Positions 12,001-25,400 of a DNA stretch of 64,000 nucleotides are shown here, in pieces. Each line of letters begins with the position of its first letter. Position 1 is the stretch's first letter. The notes beneath the pieces were generated by a model. The model saw only the letters and a list, made by a program, of their open reading frames with translations, was not told the origin of the DNA and did no database searches. The stretch spans positions 62,001-126,000 of the forward strand of contig VWPU01003114.1 in the NCBI GenBank assembly GCA_013398955.1, given 5' to 3'. A program made the position numbers and the translations under genes. This stretch comes from Callaeas wilsoni. Lineage: Eukaryota > Chordata > Aves > Passeriformes > Callaeidae.

Positions 12001-15000
12001 TTAGAAACTTGTCATTTGCCCAAAGCAGACTTTTTCATGGGCATAGCACAAATTTTGCTAAGTTGTATTTCTCTATTGCTATGTGTAAACATAAAGAACG
12101 TGTAAAATGTTAGTTCAAGCTCTTGCAGAGTTATTGACTCTTTTCCCCAGTTCTTCTCAGAAACAGCTGAACTGGCTGTTCAAAATCTAAGAACCAAAAC
12201 AAAACCATAACCACCTAGAGTAAAGAAAGAAAATCTACTCCAAATTGGTTGTGTCTGGCAAAATATAAGCCACTGAAAGCAAGAACTTCATGGCAAAACA
12301 TCAGACAGCTAGAATTATCAGGATCACCTATCATCATCCACTGATGATTTAGCAGAGTCAAAGAGGAAATTGGTGTTGACTGTATTGAAATCACATTACG
12401 GTTTCATTTTGCATTTATAGGAAACATCTGGTAATGCTGGAACTTACTCCTACTTTAGATCTCCTAAATCTCGTACCTCATCCCTGAAGTTTCTGAAACA
12501 CTCATACTAGTTGGCAACTTTCATTCTTGCAACAGAATTCTTGCTCACACCTAAGTCAACATGAATTACTAAGAAATTAAAAGCATGCAATAAGCATTAG
12601 AAAATGTGCAGCATTTTCTGTGGCATTTAATTTTACTTTAAAGACTTTGCATTATAAGCAATGCGTAGTAGTTATTGCTAAGAAAAAAAATTAAAGAAAA
12701 TAGAGAATTATGGGAAAAGTACCTCTAGGGAAAAGAACTTACATAGAGGCCGAGTATTAATTTTCAAAGGATTTACAATGATATGGGAGCTGAAGGGGCT
12801 TTTAACAAAAATTATATAATTTAAACTTAAACTCTGTAAGTTAGGGCTATACAAACATTTTAATTACAATAGCCATTATATAAATAGAGAAGCAGACTTC
12901 TGGATGCATGCTTGTGTCTCTCTTCCTGTAGTTACTGTGTATTTGGAAGGTATATACAGTTAGATCTTACACTCCAGGACATATAAAATGGGCATAAAGG
13001 GTACAGTCCTGCAAGATGCTGCTACTGTGTCTCTTAATTCATTGCCACACTAAAATGGCTCTCTGCAGTCACACCCCAATGGGTCTCGTGTGATGTGTTT
13101 AGTTAGGAAATGTGCTGAAGGGATTTGCTGGGCTTGGTTCAGAAACCAATACTTTATGGCATTAAATCTGTATTAATTCACACAGTTGCATTTGATTCTA
13201 TATCTCTGCTTTCAGATTGTTAACTCTTTGATTCTAATTATTTTTGCTTCCTTTTCAGATTATTTACATCTCTGATAAATATACATCTGATGGTTCATTC
13301 TCCAATGAGGGATTGTTTTGGCTGCCCTGTAGCTAGCAGCAATGCTGTATCACTTGAAAATGGTATGGGAAGTGTCTATTTTTCTAATGAGTTTTATGGC
13401 AATTATGTTTCCACCCAAATGCATCTGTCTGTCCTAAAAAAGTCATGGTGTAATTTAGTTTGATGGTTATCTTCTGCTAATAAAAATCTTTTCCTCATGT
13501 CTTTAGCTGAAGGTGCACTCTCTGAGTCGTCAGCTTGCCAGGACTTGGCTGGATTTGAACCCAGAAATGCAAAGACTGAGCAATGGAAATGAACTGTCAG
13601 CAGCTTTTGAATCCAAAGTGCTGAATGTTGCTGTGAGCCCAGAATAATAAACTGTGTTTCAAGATGTAGACCCTGTGGATGAAATATATGTTCCATAAGT
13701 GGTTCTGAGAACAATATTATGGATAAGCTCCACAAGCTTCTTGATCCAGTTTGGTAGCAGAACACATGGCATTGTTTGGAAATTACAGAACTATTTCAGC
13801 GAGGATGTAGGGCAGAGTGATGTTTATATTAGAGTTTGGAGGTTTCCTTTTCTTTTGGGGAGAAGAGTTTGCTTTTTCTAAAAAAGTGCTTAAGAAGCAT
13901 GCATGTATAGGAAAAGGCCTTTGTTTCATTCTTGAGTTATTGTTCATATATTTAATTTTGTACAATTTTTAGTTCTTTAAATGTCTATACTGATTTCTTC
14001 AAGATACATGTCACTTCAGGTGTCGATTAGTTAAAAATTTCTTTCCTGAAAATGAATATTTTAACTGTGCCTCGTAAGTTGATTAAAAAACTCAAACCCA
14101 ACAATGTTAATACCAAGCAGCATTTTAACTTTCATTCCTAGATTCAAGTAGCTAAAGGATCTGAGGATGATTCATAAATGCAGAACTGGCTAAGCAATAA
14201 AAATCAGTGCATCTAAAATATATGTAACTGTAAAATTTAACATTTAGTCATAAAAACTAATGTCTACAGGCACAGAAGAAGCTGAGTTATTAACCCTTTT
14301 ACTGCATGCAGGGCTTTTTAAGAGATTTGTGGAATGGACAAATTTTATATTCACTTTGGTAAACATGCTGAGGAAAGACCGTATTGTATTTTCCAGCAAC
14401 AAAATCTATTAGAAACTGTTTATTGTCTTCACAGTTATTTCTCAGAGAGGACGACAAGGACAGGCAGGCAGGCAGTCTGGCACTTGGAGTTCATATATAC
14501 TCCCACAATTCAGATATTCTCTGACAAATCTCTGCACTTTTGTAGTGGTCCAAAAAAGCTGCACCTTATGATCCAGTAATTGGATTGTGTGTCAGAAAAA
14601 AACCCCAAGTAAGTGAAAACATGAAAACCAAGTAAAAACAAAGCTCCAGGCAGGGCAAGACAAATTTAGGCAGATTAAGTCATGCAAGCCCCTGCTCTGA
14701 GACACTGTAATCTTGGTTCACGTCCAGCAATGCCAACACTGGGCTGCCAGAGACCATGACTTCATGTCAGCCAGAGCTGTGTGCTGGCTGGTGCTGCCTT
14801 GCCTTGCCTGCCTTTCCCTCTATGGAGTGGCTGAAGGAAGCAGAGAAGACAAAGCAATTCATATTCTGCAACGTTGCCTCTCTAAACGAGTGTGGGTTTT
14901 ATCTCTGCCTGACAATGGTAGGCTCAACTGCAGATTTGATGGGAGAAGCTAACAAGCAATTTACTTAAATGGGTACATATTCAAGGCCCAATTTGTTTCT

Positions 15001-15345
15001 GATTGATGGCAGTAGTAGTCTACCACTGGCTTCAAAGAAAACTAGATGAGTATTGCTCAGTGACAGTAATATTGCATCTCCTTCTGTATGCTGCAATTAA
15101 AGTCTTAGAAGTATCTCTGTAAATGCTTAACAGTGTAATGCAGCTTTTGTCTTTGCAAAAGATTTCACCTTAAAATAAACTGGAAGGTGTTTTCCACTTT
15201 CTGTATAGGAAAAAACCCTACTACTTTGATCATACATCCTTAGAACTTCTCTGTATGTCTTTTGCCAAATGCTGTAGTGTTGAAATACATTTAATACTTC
15301 TACATCTTCAATACCACATTCAATACCTGTCCCAGTGAAGGCATC
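12001..15345. other. AT-rich non-coding stretch
   Basis: About 3.3 kb with no recognised gene. The frames present (for example 13403-13765 minus, 120 codons) have no known domains. A tRNA T-arm-like string near 13551-13564 was examined and does not fold as a tRNA. A short (AGGC)n run lies near 14460-14475. Nothing else stands out. Confidence 0.55.
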
Positions 15346-16290
15346 TCCTCTTCCTCTTCCTCTTCCTCTTCCTCTTCCTCTTCCTCTTCCTCTTCCTCTT
15401 CCTCTTCCTCTTCCTCTTCCTCTTCCTCTTCCTCTTCCTCTTCCTCTTCCTCTTCCTCTTCCTCTTCCTCTTCCTCTTCCTCTTCCTCTTCCTCTTCCTC
15501 TTCCTCTTCCTCTTCCTCTTCCTCTTCCTCTTCCTCTTCCTCTTCCTCTTCCTCTTCCTCTTCCTCTTCCTCTTCCTCTTCCTCTTCCTCTTCCTCTTCC
15601 TCTTCCTCTTCCTCTTCCTCTTCCTCTTCCTCTTCCTCTTCCTCTTCCTCTTCCTCTTCCTCTTCCTCTTCCTCTTCCTCTTCCTCTTCCTCTTCCTCTT
15701 CCTCTTCCTCTTCCTCTTCCTCTTCCTCTTCCTCTTCCTCTTCCTCTTCCTCTTCCTCTTCCTCTTCCTCTTCCTCTTCCTCTTCCTCTTCCTCTTCCTC
15801 TTCCTCTTCCTCTTCCTCTTCCTCTTCCTCTTCCTCTTCCTCTTCCTCTTCCTCTTCCTCTTCCTCTTCCTCTTCCTCTTCCTCTTCCTCTTCCTCTTCC
15901 TCTTCCTCTTCCTCTTCCTCTTCCTCTTCCTCTTCCTCTTCCTCTTCCTCTTCCTCTTCCTCTTCCTCTTCCTCTTCCTCTTCCTCTTCCTCTTCCTCTT
16001 CCTCTTCCTCTTCCTCTTCCTCTTCCTCTTCCTCTTCCTCTTCCTCTTCCTCTTCCTCTTCCTCTTCCTCTTCCTCTTCCTCTTCCTCTTCCTCTTCCTC
16101 TTCCTCTTCCTCTTCCTCTTCCTCTTCCTCTTCCTCTTCCTCTTCCTCTTCCTCTTCCTCTTCCTCTTCCTCTTCCTCTTCCTCTTCCTCTTCCTCTTCC
16201 TCTTCCTCTTCCTCTTCCTCTTCCTCTTCCTCTTCCTCTTCCTCTTCCTCTTCCTCTTCCTCTTCCTCTTCCTCTTCCTCTTCCTCTTCC
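15346..16290. repeat. (TCTTCC)n / (GGAAGA)n hexanucleotide array, ~157 perfect units
   Basis: A 945-base stretch repeats TCTTCC with no interruption that I can see: fifteen consecutive 60-base rows (15361-16260) are identical. The plus strand is pure pyrimidine. Because the period is a multiple of three, each frame gives a dipeptide or homopolymer: Leu-Pro, Phe-Leu and poly-Ser on the plus strand; Arg-Lys, Gly-Arg and poly-Glu on the minus strand. The 344-codon Leu-Pro frame is therefore a by-product, not a gene. The hexamer is not its own mirror image (unlike the TTTCC array), so it is a weaker triplex former. The lack of any variant unit suggests a very recent expansion or an assembly artefact. 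Confidence 0.99.
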
Positions 16291-16302
16291 TCTCTCTCTC
16301 TC
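16291..16302. repeat. short (CT)n run at the 3' edge of the hexamer array
   Basis: TCTCTCTCTCTCC directly follows the last hexamer. It could be the decayed edge or the original seed from which the hexamer array expanded. Confidence 0.9.
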
Positions 16303-19300
16303 CTCAGAGGGTTCCCTCAGCCCATCTGGGATTTTTTTCAGTCCTGAAAACTCTGTCTTTGAGAGATAGGACTGCTATATGCACCAAGTCACCATCCTGT
16401 CTATGCTACTGGCTGCCAACATCCATCCTATGCTTTTGAGAAGGCAAATCAAATTCTGTGCACAGACCTCTCCCAGAATGTTAAAAACTTTTGTTGGCTC
16501 TGTGTGTGTGTAGCACTGGGCTTGCTGGCAGTGCACCCCACAGCTCTGAGCCCTCTACACAGAAGCAGTCCTGCCCTGACATTTCCTCAGCTGATGTTAT
16601 GTTGCCATAAAACATTTATGTACCCAGGATGATGCTTAATTTTGTCCATGTATAAAGGTGATAAAGTACTTGAATACACTAGAGGACATTTTCCTAACAC
16701 CACATGGTGTGTTCATGATGTATAGACATTTTTTAGAGAGAAAGAGTGGCTGAAAGAGCACCAGAGCATTGCAGAGATATACAGGGATGTTGAGTTGGTG
16801 GCAGACAAAAAGCAGAGAGAGTTATGAAAGACAAAGGATATTGTGGTTGATACCCTATTTTCATGTTTCCTGTTAGCATTTCTGGAACAGTACTAGTGTG
16901 ATACGGCTGAGATCATGCCCCTCTGTGGAGAGGAGATGTACAGCAATAGCTCCAGAACTTCTCCATAAAGAAATTAGATAGAAATGACTGAAGACAGTTT
17001 GCCCCAAACACCCCAGAGCCTTCTCCCAGCAGTACTGCTCTTAACAGTCCCTCATTTGTTTGGACAGGACATCTTCCCACAGATCAGGATGTCAAACTTG
17101 TCCTTTAGAAGCACTCTGCACTTTCAGCACTTGCAGATTTTGGAGCCACCTAAGAAACAAGGTGGTCAGCTTCTAAAATTTGTTTGAATGCAGGTTTTGA
17201 AGGTGTAGTATAGATGATGTGCCTCAATGCAGTTTGCTGGAATCCCTCGATGCAACACAGCTTCACTTTAACATGAAGTAAGCACCAAACGGTTCACATT
17301 GGTTTACGTGGGTGGAAGATACCCATGACAGCAACCCGGGCTCAGGGTGAAGGAAGGCAGAAGTGGGGCTCACATTATCAGCTCTGATTTACGGAACAGA
17401 TGCTAAAACATGTTGTTCATGGACAGTGAAGATAGGCTTTTTCCTACTGATATTTTACAGTGTTTTCACTGCTAGTTTTGCTCAGTTCCTTAAATGCCTG
17501 ATGTGAGGCAACAGGTAGTTCACATAATATATATTTGAACCTTGTTAATTAGATTAGATATGTATTGAGAGGATTGATTTATTCACCATGTTAAATAACC
17601 ACGTATATGCAAAACTCTCTGTTTTCTGACTGGGAACATGAGGACCTGTGCTGATTGCTTGCTGATTTTTTAATACTTGAGTGAAACCTTTTGGCAAAGA
17701 CACAGCATCTTCTCTACTTTTCATTTCTGTTTTTCACAGTTAAGCAGAGAGCAATGCACACTTAACAACACAGAACTGTTTTAGGCTTAGAGGCATGTGC
17801 AAGAAACAGCTTTAGAAAAATACTTCCAAGATGTGCTAATCATCTGCAAGAAGTAAATATGACAGAGTTTTAAATGACATGCAAATCTAAATTTCCCCAT
17901 TAGAGTGGACATATGTCAAATTTTCATATAAAAATAATTTATTATATATGCATTGTAATAGCATATAGCTGTTGTCTTTGATGCTTATATAGCACTGATC
18001 TCTTTCAGGCTGACAGTCTGAGCAGGTGGAGCTACATGCAATTAAAGCATGGACTGCTCCTGCGGGGTAAGGACTCCACAATGGGGCACTTCCACTGGGC
18101 CTCTGCAAGACAGACCCCACAGCACCAAAGCTGCCTCTGGCAGGATTTATTTGCGTGACTTGGTCCTGCAGGGCTGGACCTCTGTGCTTCTTCCATCAAC
18201 TGTTAATATATGCAAACACCGAACTGAATTCCAGCTCGGTCTGCTAGAGATGACTTCTTACTGTTTCATACATAGAGTGAATAATGGCTTTTTGCCCTCT
18301 GTCCTTTTTACTTGAGAATGAGAAAAAGTAATTCCTGACACCAAACCACATTTACGTGATACCCAAGGTACAATGCCATCTTTCAGCCCTACCAGTTTTG
18401 TGCTATTCCTCTTCCATTTAGCTTTAAAAATGGAAAAACTGACTGACTTTGATATAATAGTATCTCTGTTGCTAGAAGGAAGGATGTGACAGCATCCTGA
18501 GATATGGTAACTCCAAAATGCTGCAAATCTACTGTCTTCTGTTAGTTTTGGGGAGAACATCTCTTTATCAGCCAGTTGGTATAAAGGACAGTTCGGCACA
18601 GCAAAAAGGAAATACTAAGAATTCAGCAACAATTTTGCAGCTAAGCACCCATCTACATTATGACACAGAGACCAGCAGGAAGTGTTTGGTACTTCTCATC
18701 TCACATTTATCTGTTTTGCAGCATTCTGCCCATCCATACGTTTCAGCAAAAAATCACTCTGAAATTAAAACAAGAGTGAAGAGAAGTTGCAAACAAGAAT
18801 AAATAAGAAACAGGGGACAACGACACCTTGAGGCTCTCAGTTACTAGAACAGATTTCAGCAAGTGCCTTGGAATGATCTGGCTATTTGTCTAGACTTTCT
18901 AAGACAGGTTATTCAAGGGCACACGCAGCCTTGGCCAGGACTGAGCTCTGCACCGTGTGGCTCTCAACCAGCTGTGGAGCTGGAGGGCTCTGTTCTCCTC
19001 CTGGCTGAGGTCCTTGGTGGCCCCATCCAGTAAATTTGTGCCTCTTAGTTCTCTGTATGTCAACTTCTACTGGTGTTCCACTCCTAAACAAAGCACTTGC
19101 AACAAAACAGGAGACAACTGTAACATTACTGCATTATATCATCACACCATGGTTGCACCAAACCACAGGAGAAAGAATCTTTTGAGAGCATTCTGTGAGT
19201 GTAAGTTGAAGCCCGTTGACTTTCTTGCTGGCAAAACTACACTTGTTCGTGGCTTTTATTCCTGGCGGGTGCTTCTGGAGCTGGGTCTTTAAATCTGGCA

Positions 19301-21817
19301 GCAAAAACAGCTGCAGCCTGTGGTGGCCTTTTTGTAACATCTTTCTGCTTTCCTCTCTTTCCATGGACAAATCCCAAAACTATGTGTCTTTTTCCTTATT
19401 GCTGACATAATTGTGCATCCTTCCAAGAATAATAAAAGCAGGCAGGGAACACAATAGCTGGACTTTTTGGCTAAATATTTTGCAAATACCACATGAGTAT
19501 TTTAGGATTAATGACCTGTGTGCATTTGACAGTCAGGGGCATTGGCTAATTCTGTGTCTTTTCACTTTTGCTTCTGTGTTAAATGGTGTCAACATTCCTT
19601 ATATACAGACGAATATTATTAATCTGATAACTGGTTAATCTGTTATTGCTGTTTTCCCAGGTCCATCCAGCTACCTAAGGTGATTAGTTCATTCTACATG
19701 TTTCATGAACTCCAAATGTGTATTTAAGCCAATAAAATAATATACTTTTTTTTTTATTTTAAGATTTTTGGTTTAAATCTTGGTGATAAATTAGCAGTGA
19801 ACAGATCAGGAAAATTATTATTTTATTCAGTCTAAGCAAATTTTAAGGTTACCACTGACAATTGGGCCAACGTAATTATTTAATGGACTTTTGAGAAGAA
19901 GGATGTGGGTGTAGAGGGGAAAAGCTTCATTGCCAGGATTAATGAAACTGCTGCTCGTTCAGTAACTTCATGTGTTTATATGCTGCAAATGGAATAACAC
20001 TTGTGGAAGGCAAGAAGGTTGTTCAGAATGTTTGTATTTTCAAACACAGCATACAGCAATTAAGAGGGTGAAGAGTTTGCTAAATACTGAATCACATGTA
20101 CGAATTAAGTCAAAGCCAATGGAAAAACTTAGAAAAAAAGTACTGTGAGAGATGATAAAAGAAACCATTTAGGAAACATCTCCTAACAATTACAATCTCA
20201 TTCATCTTTGTTACTCGGGCAAAAACAACTAACGCAACAAGACTGTTAGAGGTGAACAACAGATGAATTGGAAAATAAGACAATAGAAAATATGATATAG
20301 TTTGGAAGAGTAAGGAGGGGGATCTTCACAACTATTAGGAGAGACTGACGCTAGGAGTTCTTTGCCAAACCAAGAAGTTCTGAACTTTGAATGTGTGCTG
20401 AGAGTTAAGAATAGGCAAACACTTTCTTGAAAACATATCTTGTTCCTTTTTGCTGATTGTGATGTGCCAAGAAGGGTAAATATGATATTTCTTTCTCCTT
20501 CTAAGAGGAACAGAAAAGGACTGCCTGCATGGGCTTAACTTTCAATCACTAGAGTGAGAAATGCAACAAATCTGTAACTCCTTTTTTGAGATATCTTGGT
20601 ATACATATAGGTGCAGGTGCAGAGATCAAAAAATATGCAAACACTAGCTTGTGTATATTGATGTGGGATCTTTTAATCAATGCAGATACGGCACTTCAGA
20701 GGGTTGTGCATGCAGGTTTTGGGTGTCACAGCTGCCTGCAGTTAAATAATCGTGCATTGAAATAACTACACTAGCATCTGCATGTGTGTGAAGCAGTGCT
20801 CCTGAACGCAGAAGACTGTATTAAGTAGACTTCATCTGTGCTGATCCAAGACTATGTGATAACGAATTTGCATTGAACAGAATGGCACAAAGCATAGATG
20901 GTATTGAACTGATCTAGTGCAATATGCTGATTTTGAAAAAAATCACTCCAAACTGTTCTTTCAGTTCACGAAAAGAATTTACATCAGCAATTACAGCAAC
21001 TGCCTGGTTTAGGTAGCCACAAAGTAAGAATAGTCCATCTTAGTGGGCTTCATGGAAAGGGAAGAATCAAAAATGGAAGCTAATATTAGGGAAAAAAAAG
21101 AAAGAAATAGTCACACAGATGACACATCCAAACCATTTAAATTAGATATGTATTTATTTGTATAATTTCTCACTTTTTTGACCATTAACATAGCTTGTAC
21201 AAATATACCTTTGGGCATTTTATTTTCCTATATGTGATAACACTGTAAAATTACTTAGAAAGAAAATACTTCAAAGATTTATTATTATTTTTCCAGTATT
21301 TTGATGTTGCGATATCTGTTGTACTAGGCATTGATGCAGAAGATAATAGTCTTTGTTTTAAAGCCATGACAGATTGGTGATGTGAAGATACAGATGCCTT
21401 AATTCCAGACGGTATAATCTGTGGAATGAAGCCCTAAACAAATAAAATTGTAGGGATGACAGAAAGAAATTTACCTCTCATACAGAAGTCCAAGATAAAT
21501 GTGTGAGAATCACTGCAGTCTTCCTGTGTTTTGACAAAAATGTGCAGTTTTGCAAAGGCAAGAATTTTGTCCTGACCAGCAGCTGGAAAACCACAGGGTG
21601 AGGAGAACCATTTGTCACCCAGAAATTGTGAGGTATGTTTGCATATAAACTTTTAATTAAAACTGCTACTCTTACCCTACTGCTGGTGGAAGCCATAAGG
21701 GTGACAAATTAGCTCACTTGCAACCCTAACAGTATGGGTGCTAACTGCTAGAGATTATGAAGCAGTATTAAGCCTGGAAGAAATCTGGTTTATGATCTTG
21801 CACAGGGATCCATGTAA
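16303..21817. other. repeat-poor non-coding stretch
   Basis: About 5.5 kb with no recognised gene, CR1 or RNA. All frames are short (most under 115 codons) and unlike known families. This is ordinary AT-rich background with short T/A runs such as 19745-19757. Confidence 0.55.
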
Positions 21818-22402
21818 ATGATCCTGTTTTTTAACGCAGCTGCCACAGTTCTCAGAAATACTGTGGTGATAAAGCCAGCAAGGCTTGCAGTTACCCATGT
21901 GCTTACAGATTTGGCTCTAACTTGCAGTGATAATACAAGCATAGGTCCTGGTTACCTCTGTAGCAAGCTTTGTGCTGGCAAATGCCTGTTCAGCTCACCA
22001 GGCTTGGCAGGAGAAAGGGGCGTCATTGCAAGACATGCACCAGAGCTCGCTCCTCGCCTGCACGATGCTGCCCTGGGGGTCTCACGGGGCTCTCCAGAAA
22101 AGCATTGGCCACGGTGGGCAAGGGCAGGATGGCCAAAGGAGGCAAATGTCTCCAACCTGCTGCTGCTGCTGTTGCTCAGTGGAGAGGAGACTCTGCTCTC
22201 CAGCACCGAGAATTGCCGCTGCACTCTTTGGGCTGTTATTACATACGGTTTCACAACCAAAGTGGGAGCCAAAGAGGAACCTTGCTCCTGTCAGAGGTTA
22301 CAGAACAAATCAACACAGGAGATGGGAAGACACTTACTCCTCAATAGGAATCTATTGATTTTTTTAACTGCTGGGAACATTTGGCTGCTAAAAGAGTCAT
22401 AG
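21818..22402 (+). other. GC-richer patch with multiple overlapping open frames
   Basis: All three plus-strand frames are open together over roughly 21,972-22,347 (the longest is 194 codons, 21818-22402), and one minus frame is open for 106 codons. The patch is GC-richer than its surroundings and includes a short CTG run (about 22158-22175) giving a Leu stretch. No translation resembles a known domain. Openness in several frames at once argues for composition rather than selection on one reading frame. An unrecognised exon or lncRNA exon cannot be excluded. Confidence 0.3.
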
Positions 22403-25400
22403 GGCTCAAATGAGCTACAGGAAAAAATAATTCATTGCACACTTCAAAGAGGAGTAATTTTGGCTATGCGTCTTACCACCTCTATGATTTCTTTTCTCAA
22501 TTATTTTAATGGAAGATGGTAAGAAGTTATGTAGAGAATAAGAAATGGGATTTTGTCTTCAGCAGTGAGACATGGATTTGGAAGGAGTGCAGAAAAATAA
22601 CTCCTGATCATTCACTGAAAAAAGAAAGATGTCAATGTATTGGCCAAACACAGACATCTTGATTTACTTGGGCGTCTCACCTAGTGTTCAGCTGCCACTC
22701 CAGGGTGAAGCACAACTCCCATGGGTCCCTGTCTTCTATTCTGGCCTTGTTTATCATCTCAGAAATGCATGTAAATGAAAATAAAGCTGCATTCAAGAAA
22801 TGGTGCTCTGTTACAGTGCAGGCTGTTTCAGATCTATAAACCAGTTGGGTTTGGTATTGCAATGTAGTCAGTTCTCATTATTAGTTATGTCTACACCTTC
22901 TGTGCTTTGGGATTTAAGTGATCACTTGAGTTCACTTGAACTTTCATGAACAATAGTGTGTGCAAATTTCAAATGGCTAGAAAAAACACTTCCTTTCTTT
23001 TAGTTCATCTGTCATGTTTGTGGGTCAGGCTGATCTTGGAAATGGATTGGTGCAGCTGGTCTGATTGGGAAAGAAGGAAAGATTTAACTACTAGAGTTAC
23101 TGATGAGATCATCTGGAGGAAAGACGCTTTCTTTCTCCAGAAACTATTCATCTCTGTTTTAAGCTAATCTCTTTCTCAGAGGCCTAATATGTTTGAGGAA
23201 CTGTATAACTAGAGGAACTGAGATAGAAATGGGACATCTTCTTTTCTATCAAATTTAAATTATGCCTAGAGAATTATGCATGAATGGGAAACAGTTCAAT
23301 TTCAGTAATTGAGTGACTCATAGCTCATAATGAGGGCTCTTCCTCTGACCCTCCAGAGGCCAAAATCCCAGTACAGTGTCAATGTGACTGCTGGGAGCCC
23401 AACAGCTGAGAAGGGCTTCTCAGTCGCATTGCTAGGAGAACTCCTTAGCCACAGAGAAGTGATTTTAGCCTTATAATTTGTCACCAAAACTGTGGACAGA
23501 CATTTTTGAATCCTCTGACAGGCTGTAGATACTGTTATTAAATAAAGCATGTTTTTAAAAATTAATTTTGGAGAATATGGAAAGATTTTTAAAACTTCAG
23601 AATTTTCAGAAGGCAGTGGAAATGTGTAATTTCATCTGAATTTGGATCAGAATTTTACTGTGTTGAGATTATGTCATTAAAAATGTAATTTCTGCACCTC
23701 AAGAGCCACAGGATATGTCTCTGTCAGAGGGCAGCCTTGGCCCATGCTGTGCTGGAGACCAGCAGAGCTTGTTTTTGCCAGTCTAGAGTCTCCCCCAAAT
23801 GCAGTTCAGCACCATTCCACCCTGCTGGGATCTGTTACCAAAAATTCCTCCACCAGCTCCTGCTGCCAGGAAGGAGAAAATGTAGGTCACCATCTTCCTG
23901 TTTGATCTGTGGAATGCAGAGCTGCTCAGTTCTGCTGATCTGAGTGTAATGCCTACTTAATTATAGAATCATATGTCATCCTAGTCTTCTTTAATTAACC
24001 TAGAATTTTTAATGTAAGGAAAGCGTTCTAAAATTGTAAATCGGGTCCAATCCACAGTGAAGTGCCTTTTTCCAGGAAAACCAAGTGTCACCCAGCAAAA
24101 AATACAAATACCATTAATTCTGAATAATTACTGCTCATGCATGTTGTGGTACTTCAGTTTTTCAGCTTCTATCATGTCCCTTTGAGGGTGGACATCACTT
24201 TCCTATCGAAATCTATATTGATCTCCAGAGTAAATGCTCTGCTGTGTTAATTGCCTGTTTAAAATGTTCGTGGCCTTGTATTTCTTCTTTTAGGTGTGCC
24301 TGTGTGAAGTATCTGTCTGGCATTATATGTCTAAAAATATGACAAAACTAAAGCCTGTGATTTTTAGACTTTCGGCAGCATTATGGCTCAGAGTGAGAAC
24401 ATAATGCAATGGAGAGAGATTACTGATTTGAGATGTACAAAACTATAACTGATGTGCAATTGGTTATGTACGTAGGTGTATATAGAGAGATAAATATATA
24501 TCTCATGGCACTGAACTGCTTCTGTAGGCAGACTTCCAAAGGGGCAATTTATGAAAGATGGTTCCTGATAAAAGGTGGTTAGGGCAGGTACACACAGAGC
24601 TGGAAGGGGTACTGACTGTGAGTCTGCTGCCATCCTGTCACTGTGCTCCTCTTTTGGGTCTTGGATGCTGGCAGGAAGCTCCCTTAGCTGTCTCACCAAC
24701 ACTTGCCCCAATAATGCATTTTCACCTGTAGAGGTGCAATTTCAGCAGCATCATAGACATTTATTTGTTGGATCAGCATCATACACTTCCTCAAAGCCTC
24801 TGAGAGTAATGAGGACAGATGAATTAATGAGTACAAGGAATTACTGTGTGTAGTCTTAGCATTCAGAACAGATAAACCTCGTAAGTTTTGGAAGTGCTGC
24901 TTCATTCTGTCACAGATCTACATTTGTGTGAAATGTGTGCCTGGATCTCACTTGAAATCAGGAGGAATTTGGAATCCAGTCATCACTTCAGCTGTTTTCT
25001 CTGTATCTCTGTATGTTTGGCATAGTGATACAGGTTTCAAACTCTCCTCCTACATTCCTGTCTCTGAAAATTACCATTCCAAGGAAGCTGCCATCTTCCC
25101 TGATTGTGAAGGATCAGCATGGAGGAGCAGGTATGAGCTGCTGGTGTGATCTGCATGTACGGCCTTCTGATGCAGGAGGTCCTTAGTCAACAGCTCTGTG
25201 AAGCACAGCATCATAACTGTGTGAACATTGCCTGGAGGCTAAAGGTTATCAGGAGCCAGTGAGGAAGAGAGGGCACGTGTCCATCTCCAAGAGTGCCATG
25301 AGAAACTGTTGGTACTGCCTTCTGAGGCACAGGCCAGGTCTGGTCACAGATCTCCCAAAGCAAGTGCACTCAAAGCACCACACATCTGCAAACTTTTCTG

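Noticed and set aside
13546..13620. tRNA-like T-arm string (GGATTTGAACCCAG) on the minus strand
   Set aside because: The T-stem does not pair properly, and no matching acceptor stem, D-arm or anticodon arm is found at the right distances.
9176..16290. CRISPR-like arrays
   Set aside because: The repeats are contiguous microsatellites without spacers, and the sequence is vertebrate.
15335..16369. 344-codon Leu-Pro repeat open frame
   Set aside because: It is the translation of the stop-free hexamer array. No promoter, splice context or unique domain is present.
23960..24060. Weak CR1-terminus-like string
   Set aside because: TAGAATCATATGTCATCC is not followed by any conserved CR1 tract.
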